NCBI GenBank assembly: GCA_021404565.1
Contig: JAAWWF010000047.1
Location: 1-54,372 of the forward strand
Length of the DNA stretch: 54,372 nucleotides
DNA from: Roseivirga sp.
GTDB taxonomy: Bacteria > Bacteroidota > Bacteroidia > Cytophagales > Cyclobacteriaceae
Direction of reading: 5' to 3'
Part shown: piece by piece, positions 43,308 through 52,241 of the stretch
Numbering within the stretch: the stretch's first letter is position 1
Layout of the letters: every line of letters begins with the position of its first letter
Program-made: the position numbers and the translations under genes
Notes under the pieces: model-generated
The model's database searches: none
What the model saw: only the letters and a program-made list of their open reading frames with translations
Told to the model about the DNA's origin: nothing

Positions 43308-43550
43308 TTGGTTCAGTTCGATTTAAGCGATGATAGCATCACAATAAAGATTCCCGTGAAGGATGTTCCGGAACTACGTTCTTATCAGCGTAGTCTTATA
43401 CTGTTGTTAAAGAAGGTGGACATAAGTGAGGAAGATGAGGTGATGGTAGAGGCAGTGAAAAGGGTTTATTCACTGCTTCAACACCTGACCCCGGAACAGA
43501 GCACTTCTCAAAGTCTTGAAAGTCTGAGATTCCTGTCCGACAATGGCTAA
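43308..43550 (+). CDS. Small conserved-looking protein, 80 aa, unknown
   Basis: The only in-frame start is TTG 43308; a TAA lies 12 bp upstream. The product is acidic and helical (VQFDLSDDSITIKIPVKDVP, RSYQRSLILLLKKVDISEED, EVMVEAVKRVYSLLQHLTPE), which looks like a real soluble protein. A terminator-like hairpin follows the stop, which supports a separate transcript. Function is not recognised. Confidence 0.5.
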   Translation: MVQFDLSDDSITIKIPVKDVPELRSYQRSLILLLKKVDISEEDEVMVEAVKRVYSLLQHLTPEQSTSQSLESLRFLSDNG

Positions 43551-43578
43551 TCTAGTGTTTTGGTGAGAAGTGGTTCTC

Positions 43579-43611
43579 GAGAGGTCGTTTGCGATGCGTA
43601 TACGGCCTTTC
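43579..43611 (+). terminator. Terminator after the 80-aa gene
   Basis: A 10-bp stem (43579-43588 with 43602-43611) with two G-U type pairs and a 13-nt loop, followed by a TTTTTT run, 28 bp after the stop. Confidence 0.6.
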
Positions 43612-43650
43612 TTTTTTGCATTTATTTCAATTCTAAATGGCTTCTTTCTT

Positions 43651-43658
43651 TAGTTTTG
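43651..43658 (+). promoter_or_regulatory. Candidate -7 box of tex
   Basis: TAGTTTTG is an exact TAnnTTTG match 22 bp before the ATG at 43681. No TTTG is found at the ideal upstream distance, so only the -7 element is supported. Confidence 0.4.
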
Positions 43659-43680
43659 TTGCCTTGAAATTTTGACCAGA

Positions 43681-45918
43681 ATGCAACAACACGCCCAGCT
43701 GATCGCAACGGAGTTATCCGTTGGCACCAAACAAGTACAAGCCACCATTCAATTACTGGATGAGGGAGGAACCGTCCCATTTATTTCGCGCTATCGCAAA
43801 GAACTTACCGGAAGCCTTGACGAGGTAGCTGTGGCGGGTGTACGGGACAGACTTAAACAGCTGAGAGACCTTGACAAACGCAGAGAGGCCATCCTGAAAT
43901 CACTGAAAGAGCAGGAGAAGCTGACATCTGAGCTGGAAAAGCAGGTGAATGAGGCAGAAAACATGGCGCGGCTGGAAGATATCTATCTACCCTATAAGCC
44001 TAAAAGAAAAACCAAGGCTAGTATCGCCAGAGAAAAGGGATTAGAACCTTTGGCCAAAAGACTTTTTGAACAAGACTCCTTTGATGTAGAAGCTGCTGCC
44101 GGCAGTTTTATAAATGAAGAAAAAGGAGTGAGCGACAGAGAGGAAGCCCTGAGCGGAGCACGCAATATCATTGCAGAGTGGATAAATGAAGATGCCGAAA
44201 TGAGAACCAGGATGAGGGTGCTCTTTCAACAAAAAGGCGTTTTCAAAGCCAGAGTGTTTCCAGGCAAAGAAGAGGAAGCACAAAAATACAGAGATTACTT
44301 CGAGTGGGAAGAGGCCGTATCCAAGGCACCTTCACATAGGGTATTGGCTATGAGAAGGGGAGAGAGCGAGATGTTTCTGATGCTGGATGCCTATCCGCCA
44401 CAAGAGGATGCACTGTTTTTACTGGATAAAACTTTTGTGAATGGACATAATGCGGCTACGGAGCAGGTAAAGCTGGCTATCCGCGACTGTTATAAGCGTT
44501 TGCTGGCCCCTTCTATGGAAACTGAGCTACGGATGAACAGTAAAAAGAAGGCTGATGTGGAGGCTATCGAAGTTTTTGCCAAAAACCTGAAAGAGCTGCT
44601 GATGGCCGCACCCCTCGGTAGTAAAACCGTTATGGCGATTGACCCGGGTTTCAGAACCGGCTGTAAGATGGTATGTCTGGACAGACAGGGTAAGTTGCTT
44701 CATCATGAGGCTATTTTCCCCAATGAACCACAGAAGCAGACTATGAAGGCTGGTGCTACCATTAAACACCTTTGTGAAAAGCATAATATCGAAGCCATTG
44801 CCATAGGAAATGGTACGGCTGGCAGGGAAACGGAAACCTTTGTAAGAGGTCTGGGGCTATCGGCTGGTATTACAGTGGTGATGGTAAATGAGAGTGGAGC
44901 ATCGATCTACTCAGCTTCGGAGATTGCCAGAAATGAATTTCCCGATCATGATCTGACGGTAAGAGGATCTGTTTCAATCGGTCGCAGGTTGATGGACCCG
45001 CTGGCTGAGCTGGTAAAACTGGATCCCAAATCCATCGGAGTGGGGCAGTACCAGCATGATGTGGATCAGAATGCGCTCAAACATTCGCTGGACGATGTAG
45101 TGATGAGCTGTGTGAATGCTGTAGGAGTAGAAGTAAATACGGCCAGTGAGCAGCTGCTAACCTATGTCGCAGGACTTGGTCCACAACTCGCGAAAAACAT
45201 TGTGGAGTATCGCAATGCTAATGGCCCCTTTAAGGATCGTGCTTCCATAAAAAACGTAACCCGCCTGGGGGATAAGGCCTTTGAGCAGGCGGCAGGTTTT
45301 CTGCGTATCCGCGGGGCTAAAAACCCGCTGGACGAGAGTGCCGTGCACCCGGAAGCTTATAAGATTGTAGCGCAAATGGCGAAAGACCAGGGATGTACAG
45401 TGACGGACCTGATCAGGAATACAGAAACGCGAAAGCGGATTGACCTGAAGCGCTATATCACTGATGCTGTAGGCCTCCCTACGCTCAAAGATATTTTAGA
45501 TGAGCTTGCAAAGCCGGGCCGTGACCCTCGCGAGCAGTTCGAAAGCTTCAGTTTTGCCGAAGGTGTTAACAGCATGGAAGACTTGAAGACAGGTATGAAG
45601 CTGCCTGGTATCGTAACCAATGTGACCAACTTTGGGGCTTTTGTAGATATCGGGGTGCATCAGGATGGTCTGGTGCATATCAGTCATCTGTCGGATGGTT
45701 ATGTGTCCAATCCGGCCAATATCGTATCAGTGCAGCAAAAGGTGCAGGTAACGGTATTGGAGGTAGATATCAATCGAAAGCGTATTTCACTTTCTATGAA
45801 AGGTCAGCAGAAACCGCAGACCAAAAAGAAGCAGAAACCGAGACCCAGGCGCAGAGAAGACAATGGAGGGGATATGGCCAGCAAGCTGGCCGCTCTGAAG
45901 GGCAAGTTTGGGAACTGA
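43681..45918 (+). CDS. tex: Tex family transcription accessory / RNA-binding protein
   Basis: 745 aa from ATG 43681, normal length. The start TTG 43672 is possible. Order of domains: Tex N-terminal helical part (LLDEGGTVPFISRYRKELTG, LEDIYLPYKPKRKTKASIAR), YqgF/RuvX-like domain (VMAIDPGFRTGCKMV, near residue 320), helix-hairpin-helix (YVAGLGPQLAKNIVEYRNAN), and S1 domain (GIVTNVTNFGAFVDIGVHQD, then GLVHISHLSD). The tail is basic (KKKQKPRPRR). Tex binds nucleic acids and affects transcription and stress phenotypes in several bacteria. Confidence 0.96.
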   Translation: MQQHAQLIATELSVGTKQVQATIQLLDEGGTVPFISRYRKELTGSLDEVAVAGVRDRLKQLRDLDKRREAILKSLKEQEKLTSELEKQVNEAENMARLEDIYLPYKPKRKTKASIAREKGLEPLAKRLFEQDSFDVEAAAGSFINEEKGVSDREEALSGARNIIAEWINEDAEMRTRMRVLFQQKGVFKARVFPGKEEEAQKYRDYFEWEEAVSKAPSHRVLAMRRGESEMFLMLDAYPPQEDALFLLDKTFVNGHNAATEQVKLAIRDCYKRLLAPSMETELRMNSKKKADVEAIEVFAKNLKELLMAAPLGSKTVMAIDPGFRTGCKMVCLDRQGKLLHHEAIFPNEPQKQTMKAGATIKHLCEKHNIEAIAIGNGTAGRETETFVRGLGLSAGITVVMVNESGASIYSASEIARNEFPDHDLTVRGSVSIGRRLMDPLAELVKLDPKSIGVGQYQHDVDQNALKHSLDDVVMSCVNAVGVEVNTASEQLLTYVAGLGPQLAKNIVEYRNANGPFKDRASIKNVTRLGDKAFEQAAGFLRIRGAKNPLDESAVHPEAYKIVAQMAKDQGCTVTDLIRNTETRKRIDLKRYITDAVGLPTLKDILDELAKPGRDPREQFESFSFAEGVNSMEDLKTGMKLPGIVTNVTNFGAFVDIGVHQDGLVHISHLSDGYVSNPANIVSVQQKVQVTVLEVDINRKRISLSMKGQQKPQTKKKQKPRPRRREDNGGDMASKLAALKGKFGN

Positions 45919-45967
45919 ATAGCCTCCATCTTCAGTGGTAAGTTATTGACCGGACCTCCGTTAGTGA

Positions 45968-47134
45968 CTATTCTTCCAGGCAAAACCTGGCAAACTCCTT
46001 TTCGAAAATCGGAAAAGGTGCCCCGGTGGACTGGTCAGAAGAGTTAGCCATGTCGCTGATGATGTCGCTGACTTCGCCATTGTTCATCAGTGATACTGCA
46101 TGCATGAGCATGGCACCTGAAAGGTAAAAGGGTTCGTTTTGAATGGCTCTGTAACGTCTTAAAAGAGCTTCACGGCTGGAAAGGTCTATGTCGTAGAGCA
46201 TGGTCCAGCTGGCGTAGTCTGCCAGCCCTTCTTCCAGTTCCATGATGTTTTCAGCTTCCGAACAGTTACACTGCGTTTCATCCTGTCGGTTTACCTTTAC
46301 GTATTTAAGCAGGTCATAGCGTATGGCCCTTTGGCCAAGAAATTCATTGCCCGCCAGACATGCAGCAGCTTTGTCCTCGTCCAGCAAGGCCTCAATCAAG
46401 TTGCTCAGTTTGGCCCTCTCTTCTTGTAAGGCCTGTTTTACTGCTTCATTGCTGTTATAGCAGTTTTGTAGGCCTTGTCGGTCAGGTTGCTCATCCCAGG
46501 CAGGCCAGGCACCTTTACCCGTATACCAATAACGAATCATCACCTCTACATGGAAAGCTTCGTGGATAGCAATCTGCATTTTCATGAGGGCCGGTATTTT
46601 GAAAGGGAAATTAGGGAAGTCCACGGGCATTAATACTGCGCTTCTCACATTATACTCTTCCAGCCATTGACTTATGTCAACAGGCTGTTGAGAAAGCTCT
46701 GTGAGTGGATTTTCATAAGCTTCTTTTGGGTTCTGAAAGTTCAGATGATAACCATAAAGTGGGGTTGATAGCTTAGGCCCCTCGCTGGCCTCTACATAGC
46801 TGATGACTTTACCACCTTTCCAGAGACCGAGACATTCGGTGCTGTCAGCCGATTTGCCCGCATGAAGCACCACGGCACCGTCACCCAACTTATAACCATT
46901 CCATACAGTATGACGCGTTTTTGTAGCGAGTTCCAGTTGGTTTACAAAATCCATGGCAGTAGAGTCAGCCCAGGCGGCAGTGCAGCTTCCTGAGGGCAAG
47001 ACAAGGACTTCACTTTGCTGTTCTCCCGACTGGTTTTGGCAGGAGAGACTTGAAAAAATAGACAAAAAGCAAAAACATACCCATATGGAGGTGGATTTGA
47101 GAGAGCGGCTGGTTAAAGGTTTGAAGGTCTTCAT
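45968..47134 (-). CDS. HExxH lipoprotein, unknown role
   Basis: 388 aa from ATG 47134 (MKTFKPLTSRS); an in-frame start at 47278 would overlap the HTH gene. The lipobox is SSLSC (Cys32). In the middle lies ALMKMQIAIHEAFHVEVMIR, with His-Glu-Ala-Phe-His matching the zincin HExxH motif. A further ligand candidate is NIMELEEGLADYASWTM (Glu-Glu/Asp about 130 residues later). No known peptidase family is recognised. It may be a periplasmic or surface metalloprotease, or use the His/Glu for something else. Confidence 0.6.
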   Translation of the reverse strand: MKTFKPLTSRSLKSTSIWVCFCFLSIFSSLSCQNQSGEQQSEVLVLPSGSCTAAWADSTAMDFVNQLELATKTRHTVWNGYKLGDGAVVLHAGKSADSTECLGLWKGGKVISYVEASEGPKLSTPLYGYHLNFQNPKEAYENPLTELSQQPVDISQWLEEYNVRSAVLMPVDFPNFPFKIPALMKMQIAIHEAFHVEVMIRYWYTGKGAWPAWDEQPDRQGLQNCYNSNEAVKQALQEERAKLSNLIEALLDEDKAAACLAGNEFLGQRAIRYDLLKYVKVNRQDETQCNCSEAENIMELEEGLADYASWTMLYDIDLSSREALLRRYRAIQNEPFYLSGAMLMHAVSLMNNGEVSDIISDMANSSDQSTGAPFPIFEKEFARFCLEE

Positions 47135-47201
47135 ATTAGTTTTTTTAAGAGCATTGAAAAAACATGAAAGGCGAAAGGGGGAGGCTGAAAGAGTGACTTG
47201 C

Positions 47202-47423
47202 TTATTCGGGAGGTGGGTCAATTCCGGTTTCCTCCAGGATATCACCCGGCTGGCAGTCCAGTGCCTTGCAGATAGCACTGAGTGTATTGAAACGAATACC
47301 CCGAGCCTTGCCCGTTTTGAGCAGCGACAGATTGGTCATTGAAATACCTACTGTTTCGGAGAGTTCCTTGAGCTTCATTTTTCGTCTGGCCAGCATCACA
47401 TCCAGGTTGATTCTGATACTCAT
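47202..47423 (-). CDS. HTH (XRE/YozG-type) regulator, 73 aa
   Basis: A complete small HTH domain: INLDVMLARRKMKLKELSET, VGISMTNLSLLKTGKARGIR, FNTLSAICKALDCQPGDILE. YozG-like regulators of this type are typically paired with DUF2975 membrane proteins. Here the upstream DUF2975 gene overlaps it by 4 bp (ATGA, 47420-47423), so the two are coupled. Confidence 0.9.
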   Translation of the reverse strand: MSIRINLDVMLARRKMKLKELSETVGISMTNLSLLKTGKARGIRFNTLSAICKALDCQPGDILEETGIDPPPE

Positions 47424-47971
47424 ATGATACTATTTGAATCTTCGTTTAAGCGGGTGCCTTCCTGAAAAATCCCAGCCAGTACCAGACAGGCGGTGGCAAA
47501 TAGCAAGGGTTCGAAAGGGAGTTTGAAATGAAAATGAGTTTGCCCATTAACCACACCGAAGTTAAAAGCGTAAATCAGCGCGTAAATCATACCTATCATT
47601 GCCAGATGCCTGAATTGTCGAATGCTCTCCTGTTGAAAGGCCCCTTGGTCTTTTACAGAAATCAAGACCCGGAGCACTTTTTGAAGGGCCAGAAACACCA
47701 GCAAAAAGAAAAACGAAGTACGCAGGAATAGCCAATAGATCATGGGAGACCCGATGTCATTCAGGTTCATGGCCTGACCTACCGGGCTTTTGTGTACCGT
47801 GAAGTTGGCTGAGCCGGCATAAAAAGGAGTGGCTATGTACCAGTTTTCAAAATAGGAGGGATCAACATGCCAATAAATGATCATGGCCAGGAGCAGGGTG
47901 TAAGTCACAGCAGCTAAGAGCAGGGAAATACGAGTAACGACAATTGAAGTCGGTATGATTCGATTCGACAT
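47420..47971 (-). CDS. DUF2975 family membrane protein
   Basis: 183 aa from ATG 47971 (MSNRIIPTSIVVT); the frame extends to 48037 but the extra residues look non-coding. Four hydrophobic helices: LLLAAVTYTLLLAMIIYW, MIYWLFLRTSFFFLLVFLAL, HLAMIGMIYALIYAFNFGVV, and LLFATACLVLAGIFQ. It probably sits in the inner membrane and may control the HTH protein with which it overlaps. Function of the family is unknown. Confidence 0.85.
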   Translation of the reverse strand: MSNRIIPTSIVVTRISLLLAAVTYTLLLAMIIYWHVDPSYFENWYIATPFYAGSANFTVHKSPVGQAMNLNDIGSPMIYWLFLRTSFFFLLVFLALQKVLRVLISVKDQGAFQQESIRQFRHLAMIGMIYALIYAFNFGVVNGQTHFHFKLPFEPLLFATACLVLAGIFQEGTRLNEDSNSII

Positions 47972-48297
47972 AGATTGATTATAATTTATGTAAAAGGTAA
48001 TTAATTTTATGTAAAACATAAAATTTGCTAAACACAAAAATGAGTTGACAGACAGAATTGGTCAGCTGATTCATTGGGATTGGCCCGTAATAGGTTGAAG
48101 TAGGTTAGGAGATTGGTGAAGGAGTCGTATTATTAATTCGGTTCTGCTTCTCTGATGAATCCTGGGATTTTATTGCTGAATTCTTCCTAACAGGGGCTAA
48201 GTAATGGTTGGGGAGACTCATATGAGTTGTGCAGCAAGGTTAGAGACGATCGTGCCTGGTTTTGGAAAGAAAGGATATGAATCTGCTAATTGAGCGA
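47972..48297. other. Gene-free AT-rich stretch
   Basis: 326 bp upstream of the DUF2975/HTH unit. No ORF, RNA or clear hairpin is visible. The first 80 bp (ATTATAATTTATG-like) probably hold the promoter of the DUF2975/HTH unit. Confidence 0.5.
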
Positions 48298-49437
48298 TTA
48301 CTCAATTTCTTCCTGATCCGTATCTTCCTCCGTGTCGATTGATCCTGTAGTGAGCATCCTGAAAACCTCTTTGCCCAAGCCGTAAATTTCTTTTCCCGCT
48401 TCTAATCCTCTCTTTAAGTTTTTGATTTGCTTGAGTCGGGCAGTATGGTCGGCCTTGGCTTTGGCTTTTTCCTTTTTGTTTTCTTCGGTTTCTTCAGCAT
48501 TTAATATTTCGGGCTCGGCAATTTCAGGTGGGTTGATTTCGATGACAAGCCCGTTGTCAATGCATTTCGCGAAGTAGTTGGTATGTCCCTTGATAGAGAT
48601 TTTAAGCTCATTCAATCTGCCCGCTTCGATATTCTTGTCAACAAATTTCTTTACCACATCGGTTACAATGGAGTCAATTTCCTTATTGTAGGTATCCTGT
48701 TCATGTTTTTTAATAGCTCTTTCCTGTGCTTTGGGCAGGCCTGTATTTCTTAATTGATCCCAGGCACCTCGTATATCGAGCAGGTTTTTATAAAGCTTGA
48801 AAAGCCTTTCCAGAGTAAATGAAATGCACAAGGCCACTTGTTCAGGGTTTTCAGTAAAAAACTCTAATGATCCGTTATTGACGAGGGTCAATTTGGTATC
48901 ATCAGGTCCCAGGCCAACCAGTTCCCTGTAGGCCTTTATCGCCTTGTCCCATTTATTGAGTTCTTTGGTAACTATCTTGATATCATCGTAGTTACTGCCT
49001 GAAGGGAGTAGCAGACCAAACTCATAATCGTTTTCAGATATGTGGTGAGAAAAGCCTAACTGATCAAATCCTGATTTGAGGTTCTTGATAATTCTGATAA
49101 ACTCGTTTCTCTTTTTTACATAATTCTTAAGGTCAGAAACAGTCTTCGCGGTATTAAAGGAGCTGTCCTCCAGGATAACTTCCAGACTATCCAGGGCTCC
49201 GAGGCCAAAGTAATCGTTGGCTCCTATTTCTTCAAGAATCTTATGATTGGATATAGACATATCATTAAAGACACTGTTCCTGAGTTCCGCAATAATTGAA
49301 TCCACGACTGTCTCTATTTTCTTAGACTGGGCCTGTTCTATTGAAATAATGAGTTGACCAAGTTGCTCTCTGAAATCAGATGAGCCATCTTCCTCGATAG
49401 CTCCGAGTAAAATACTATTGAGCTTTTTTATTTCCAT
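48298..49437 (-). CDS. 379-aa cytoplasmic protein, unknown
   Basis: No family recognised and no signal peptide. It is mostly helical and charged (SIEQAQSKKIETVVDSIIAE, YVKKRNEFIRIIKNLKSGFD, KNLLDIRGAWDQLRNTGLPK), with a likely coiled coil near residue 310-345 (EETEENKKEKAKAKADHTAR) and an acidic end (DTEEDTDQEEIE). A segment before this, ISIKGHTNYFAKCIDNGLVI, looks beta-rich. The gene and its flanks are clearly more AT-rich than neighbours. A signs-of-transfer reading is possible but weak, as no mobile element is near. Confidence 0.7.
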   Translation of the reverse strand: MEIKKLNSILLGAIEEDGSSDFREQLGQLIISIEQAQSKKIETVVDSIIAELRNSVFNDMSISNHKILEEIGANDYFGLGALDSLEVILEDSSFNTAKTVSDLKNYVKKRNEFIRIIKNLKSGFDQLGFSHHISENDYEFGLLLPSGSNYDDIKIVTKELNKWDKAIKAYRELVGLGPDDTKLTLVNNGSLEFFTENPEQVALCISFTLERLFKLYKNLLDIRGAWDQLRNTGLPKAQERAIKKHEQDTYNKEIDSIVTDVVKKFVDKNIEAGRLNELKISIKGHTNYFAKCIDNGLVIEINPPEIAEPEILNAEETEENKKEKAKAKADHTARLKQIKNLKRGLEAGKEIYGLGKEVFRMLTTGSIDTEEDTDQEEIE

Positions 49438-49613
49438 AGTTATAGAATTAGTAATAAAATGTATATATAAGAAAATTGAATTTTTTTTCCTTATAGATTA
49501 ATGTCTGTAGTAAATAAATGGTATTGATGGGGGATTTGAGGTTTGGAAATCAGCGTAAATAGTTACTGGCTTTGTCTGAGTTGTTTGGATGCGTAGCTGA
49601 CTAAAGGAAAGAG

Positions 49614-50096
49614 CTAATCATTGTCCATTTCTGCAGAGTCCAGTATGATTACCTTATCTCCGCTGTGGACTAAAAGAAACCGGAAGCTCTCACCAGTTAG
49701 TGTTGCCTTTTCCCAGTCTCTGGCTTTAGAATCTACCAGTTCGGCCATAAAGGTGCCTTTATCGATGGGCGTAAAGAATAGCTTAAGTCCGGAGTGGGTG
49801 GCATCAGAAAGAGCCGGTAGCTTGCGGTTTCTGCGAATGGAGCCCCAGTTTTTGTCCAGGTTGTAATCCGTACCGGTCTCCCGAAGCAACTCCTTATAAA
49901 AGGGTTCTCCCATATGGCTAAGAGGAATTACCTGGGGCATCACCTGTATTCCCTTAGACTCATCTGTGGTGTATTTTTCAAAGGCATAAGTCTTTTTGAT
50001 TTCGTAAACGGCAAGTCGGTAGAGGTCCAGATCAGCACTCTGTGCCGAAGACAAGTAGGGAAGGGTAATCAGCAAAATAGCTATCAACTTTTTCAT
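49614..50096 (-). CDS. Secreted protein of 160 aa, unknown
   Basis: ATG 50096 gives a clear signal peptide, MKKLIAILLITLPYLSSAQ; the upstream ATG 50159 gives residues before it that do not look like a signal. The mature protein contains ADLDLYRLAVYEIKKTY, GIQVMPQVIPLSHMGEPFYK and a C-terminal SGLKLFFTPIDKGTFMAELV / FRFLLVHSGDKVIILDSAE strand set. It is probably periplasmic. No family recognised. Confidence 0.65.
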   Translation of the reverse strand: MKKLIAILLITLPYLSSAQSADLDLYRLAVYEIKKTYAFEKYTTDESKGIQVMPQVIPLSHMGEPFYKELLRETGTDYNLDKNWGSIRRNRKLPALSDATHSGLKLFFTPIDKGTFMAELVDSKARDWEKATLTGESFRFLLVHSGDKVIILDSAEMDND

Positions 50097-50189
50097 GTTC
50101 GAGGTGAAATAGAACCCAGTTGCGCTCGGAATATGTAGAAAAAATGGGGTAAATACCAATCTATGAGATGCTTATGATCTGGATTAGAG

Positions 50190-50852
50190 TCAAATCGCAT
50201 CAGGATTTTCGTGAATGGAAAGAGAGATATGTAAATGATCCGCAGTTCCTACATGGCGTAGGGTATGAAAACCCATGATGTCGAAATAAGCCTTCAGTAG
50301 GAAATTTCTAAATCCTGAACGTCCATTGGTTCTAAGGTCCATGGCATGGACATGACCATCGCTTTGTGGGTAGTGTAAGGAGTTATTCAAAGTCTTTAAA
50401 CCCATCGTTTTGTAATCCTCTTTGGTTCTGGACATATCAGTAATCAGCATACCCCGATCAATCAACAGGATAGTACCTACACTGACTCTGATGATAGGAT
50501 GTAATGAGGTGAATTCTTCTTGTATCGTAGCTGTTTTGGCGTTGCCATCAGAAAGGTAAAACAAGGTATATCCTGCGTAGCAAAACAAGAGCACTGAAAC
50601 AACAATAGCTTTGACCATAATGCTTTTACGCGTCAATTGCTGCTGCTTGAATAGTCTTTTGTACAGGACCGTCAGGTAGATCAATAGGATGATAATGGTG
50701 ATAAAGCCTCCTAATGTCAGGGAGAAATAAGCCCCTAACCGGAAATATTCATGAAAAAATACAGAGCCTCTGATCAGCACGATAAATGGTACAACCACCA
50801 GGACGATGAGTTTTCCTATGAAACCTGCGGTTTGGGAAAGGACTTTTTTCAT
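50190..50852 (-). CDS. Membrane-anchored M15/LAS-type peptidase-like protein
   Basis: 220 aa. Three hydrophobic helices (around 11-27, 41-63 and 81-100) precede a C-terminal domain that resembles the M15 / LAS peptidase fold: GMLITDMSRTKEDYKTMGLK, then SDGHVHAMDLRTNG (His167/His169, Asp172) and HVGTADHLHISL (His206, His208). The last matches the 'HLH' zinc motif of related D,D-peptidases. In this fold the two His, one Asp and a distal Glu or His bind zinc and process peptidoglycan stems. The first ligand spacing is not the classic HxxxxxxD, so activity is uncertain. Confidence 0.55.
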   Translation of the reverse strand: MKKVLSQTAGFIGKLIVLVVVPFIVLIRGSVFFHEYFRLGAYFSLTLGGFITIIILLIYLTVLYKRLFKQQQLTRKSIMVKAIVVSVLLFCYAGYTLFYLSDGNAKTATIQEEFTSLHPIIRVSVGTILLIDRGMLITDMSRTKEDYKTMGLKTLNNSLHYPQSDGHVHAMDLRTNGRSGFRNFLLKAYFDIMGFHTLRHVGTADHLHISLSIHENPDAI

Positions 50853-50988
50853 TGGAGGACCATCTGGGATTCTGTTAGACGCAGAAGATGCAGAAAAAAT
50901 GGAAAGTTGCCAACAAGAGTACTTTAACCTCCCTGATCTTGGCGGAAGCTAGGATTAGGTAAGAGGACACTGAGACCATTGCATTGTT

Positions 50989-51288
50989 TCAAGCCAATGC
51001 GCTGTAGGTCTCAAGCTCAAATTTGATTTTTCCCTGCTGAATAAATTCGGTCCATTTTGAGGTCACCTTATTAAAATCCTTGCTCTCCATGCAGTTCAGG
51101 TGCGACTTCTGGTCTTCCCATACCAGGTAGGTCGAAATATGGGTTTCGTTTTCTGCATACAGCGATCTCATATCGATCAGGCCAGGCTGCTGTTTGAAGA
51201 TTTCAGCGGAAGCCTTCGACATTTCAAGCACGGCATCCTTTGAGGCAGGATCTTCCAGATAGGTGCGGGTGATTACATAATAAGACAT
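50989..51288 (-). CDS. ABM-like (antibiotic biosynthesis monooxygenase fold) protein
   Basis: 99 aa from ATG 51288 (MSYYVITRTYLEDPASKDAV). Dimeric alpha/beta-barrel pattern: SAEIFKQQPGLIDMRSLYAE, ETHISTYLVWEDQKSHLNCM. Such small proteins act in oxidation of quinone-type or other small molecules. Here the substrate is unknown. It lies in a region of DoxX and AraC genes, which often accompany such proteins. Confidence 0.65.
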   Translation of the reverse strand: MSYYVITRTYLEDPASKDAVLEMSKASAEIFKQQPGLIDMRSLYAENETHISTYLVWEDQKSHLNCMESKDFNKVTSKWTEFIQQGKIKFELETYSALA

Positions 51289-51440
51289 GATTTGAGTTTT
51301 AGATTTAAGAGATTTAACGTTAAAAAAGTGACTAGTGGATTCCGGGTAGAAGATAACAGATGTCAGACCATAGATAAAAGACAAAAGAGGTGATCATGCA
51401 TCGGGTTTTGGTAATTGATCTAATGTCTGTCAGTGTCAAA

Positions 51441-51782
51441 TTATCCATTTGGCTTTTCCATATAAACCACCCCATAAGCCATGGCGATAAATAACAGGGA
51501 TACTATACCAAATACGACCATAGCATTGGCAAATACTGCTACTGAGGCCAGTATAAAGGTGGGAATCATGAGCCAGGCAGCTTTTACTCTTGTCTTTTTA
51601 GGAATGAGCAAGAGTCCACCTATGAGCTGGACAACGCCCAGCAGGCTGGTGGCGGTTGCATTCATCCCTATGGTCGCGAAAAGCTCAATGTCGGTTTCCT
51701 GTTGCAGTATTTTAAACAGGCCCGTGGAAATACTTAAAAGCAAGGTCAATACCCAGTTGATTTTTAGTGCTGTTTTCATCAT
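51441..51782 (-). CDS. DoxX-like membrane protein
   Basis: 113 aa with four hydrophobic segments (KINWVLTLLLSISTGLFKIL, SLLGVVQLIGGLLLI, AAWLMIPTFILASVAVFANA, VFGIVSLLFIAMAYGVVYME). This fits the DoxX/DoxD-like family of small quinone- or thiosulfate-linked membrane proteins. It lies 63 bp downstream of the AraC gene, likely as one unit. Confidence 0.75.
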   Translation of the reverse strand: MMKTALKINWVLTLLLSISTGLFKILQQETDIELFATIGMNATATSLLGVVQLIGGLLLIPKKTRVKAAWLMIPTFILASVAVFANAMVVFGIVSLLFIAMAYGVVYMEKPNG

Positions 51783-51845
51783 TTAGTCGCTGAATAGGAG
51801 CCACTAAAGTAGAGCTTGGGCACTTCATAGACTTATCGAAAATTG

Positions 51846-52196
51846 CTATTCTGAAGATTCGCTGATCAGCTCTTTTCTGTATTTGCCGGGAGACATACCT
51901 GTGGATCGTTTGAACAGGTGGGAAAAGGACTGAACACTCTCGAAACCTACCTCATGACATACCTGGGCGATGGTCAGCTCTGTGGAGAGTAGCACCTTTG
52001 CCTTGGTTATTCGTTTCTGCATGAGGTACTTATGAGGAGAGGTGCCATGAGCCTCCTTGAACAGTCTCAGAAAATGATACTTAGACAGATAGACCCTTTT
52101 GGCAATGTAGTCGAGGTCTATCGGCTCAGCATAATGCCGATCAATCAGAATTCTGGCATCCTTGATACGCTTATAGAGATAGACTTTCGGGTACAT
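51846..52196 (-). CDS. AraC family regulator, HTH domain only
   Basis: 116 aa: only the double-HTH AraC domain, no sensor part. First HTH: LDYIAKRVYLSKYHFLRLFK; link: GTSPHKYLMQKRITKAKVLL; second HTH: IAQVCHEVGFESVQSFSHLF, followed by KRSTGMSPGKYRKE. Short AraC proteins of this kind act as simple activators. The DoxX gene downstream is the nearest candidate target. A TATCTTCA box upstream (52224-52217, minus) may be its promoter -7 element. Confidence 0.9.
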   Translation of the reverse strand: MYPKVYLYKRIKDARILIDRHYAEPIDLDYIAKRVYLSKYHFLRLFKEAHGTSPHKYLMQKRITKAKVLLSTELTIAQVCHEVGFESVQSFSHLFKRSTGMSPGKYRKELISESSE

Positions 52197-52241
52197 GTCG
52201 ACAATATAAGCAGGAGTGAAGATATGAGCGTTGAATGTCAG

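Noticed and set aside
47135-47278. Longer start of the HExxH lipoprotein
   Set aside because: The extra 48 residues overlap the HTH gene and would bury the lipoprotein signal that starts at ATG 47134.
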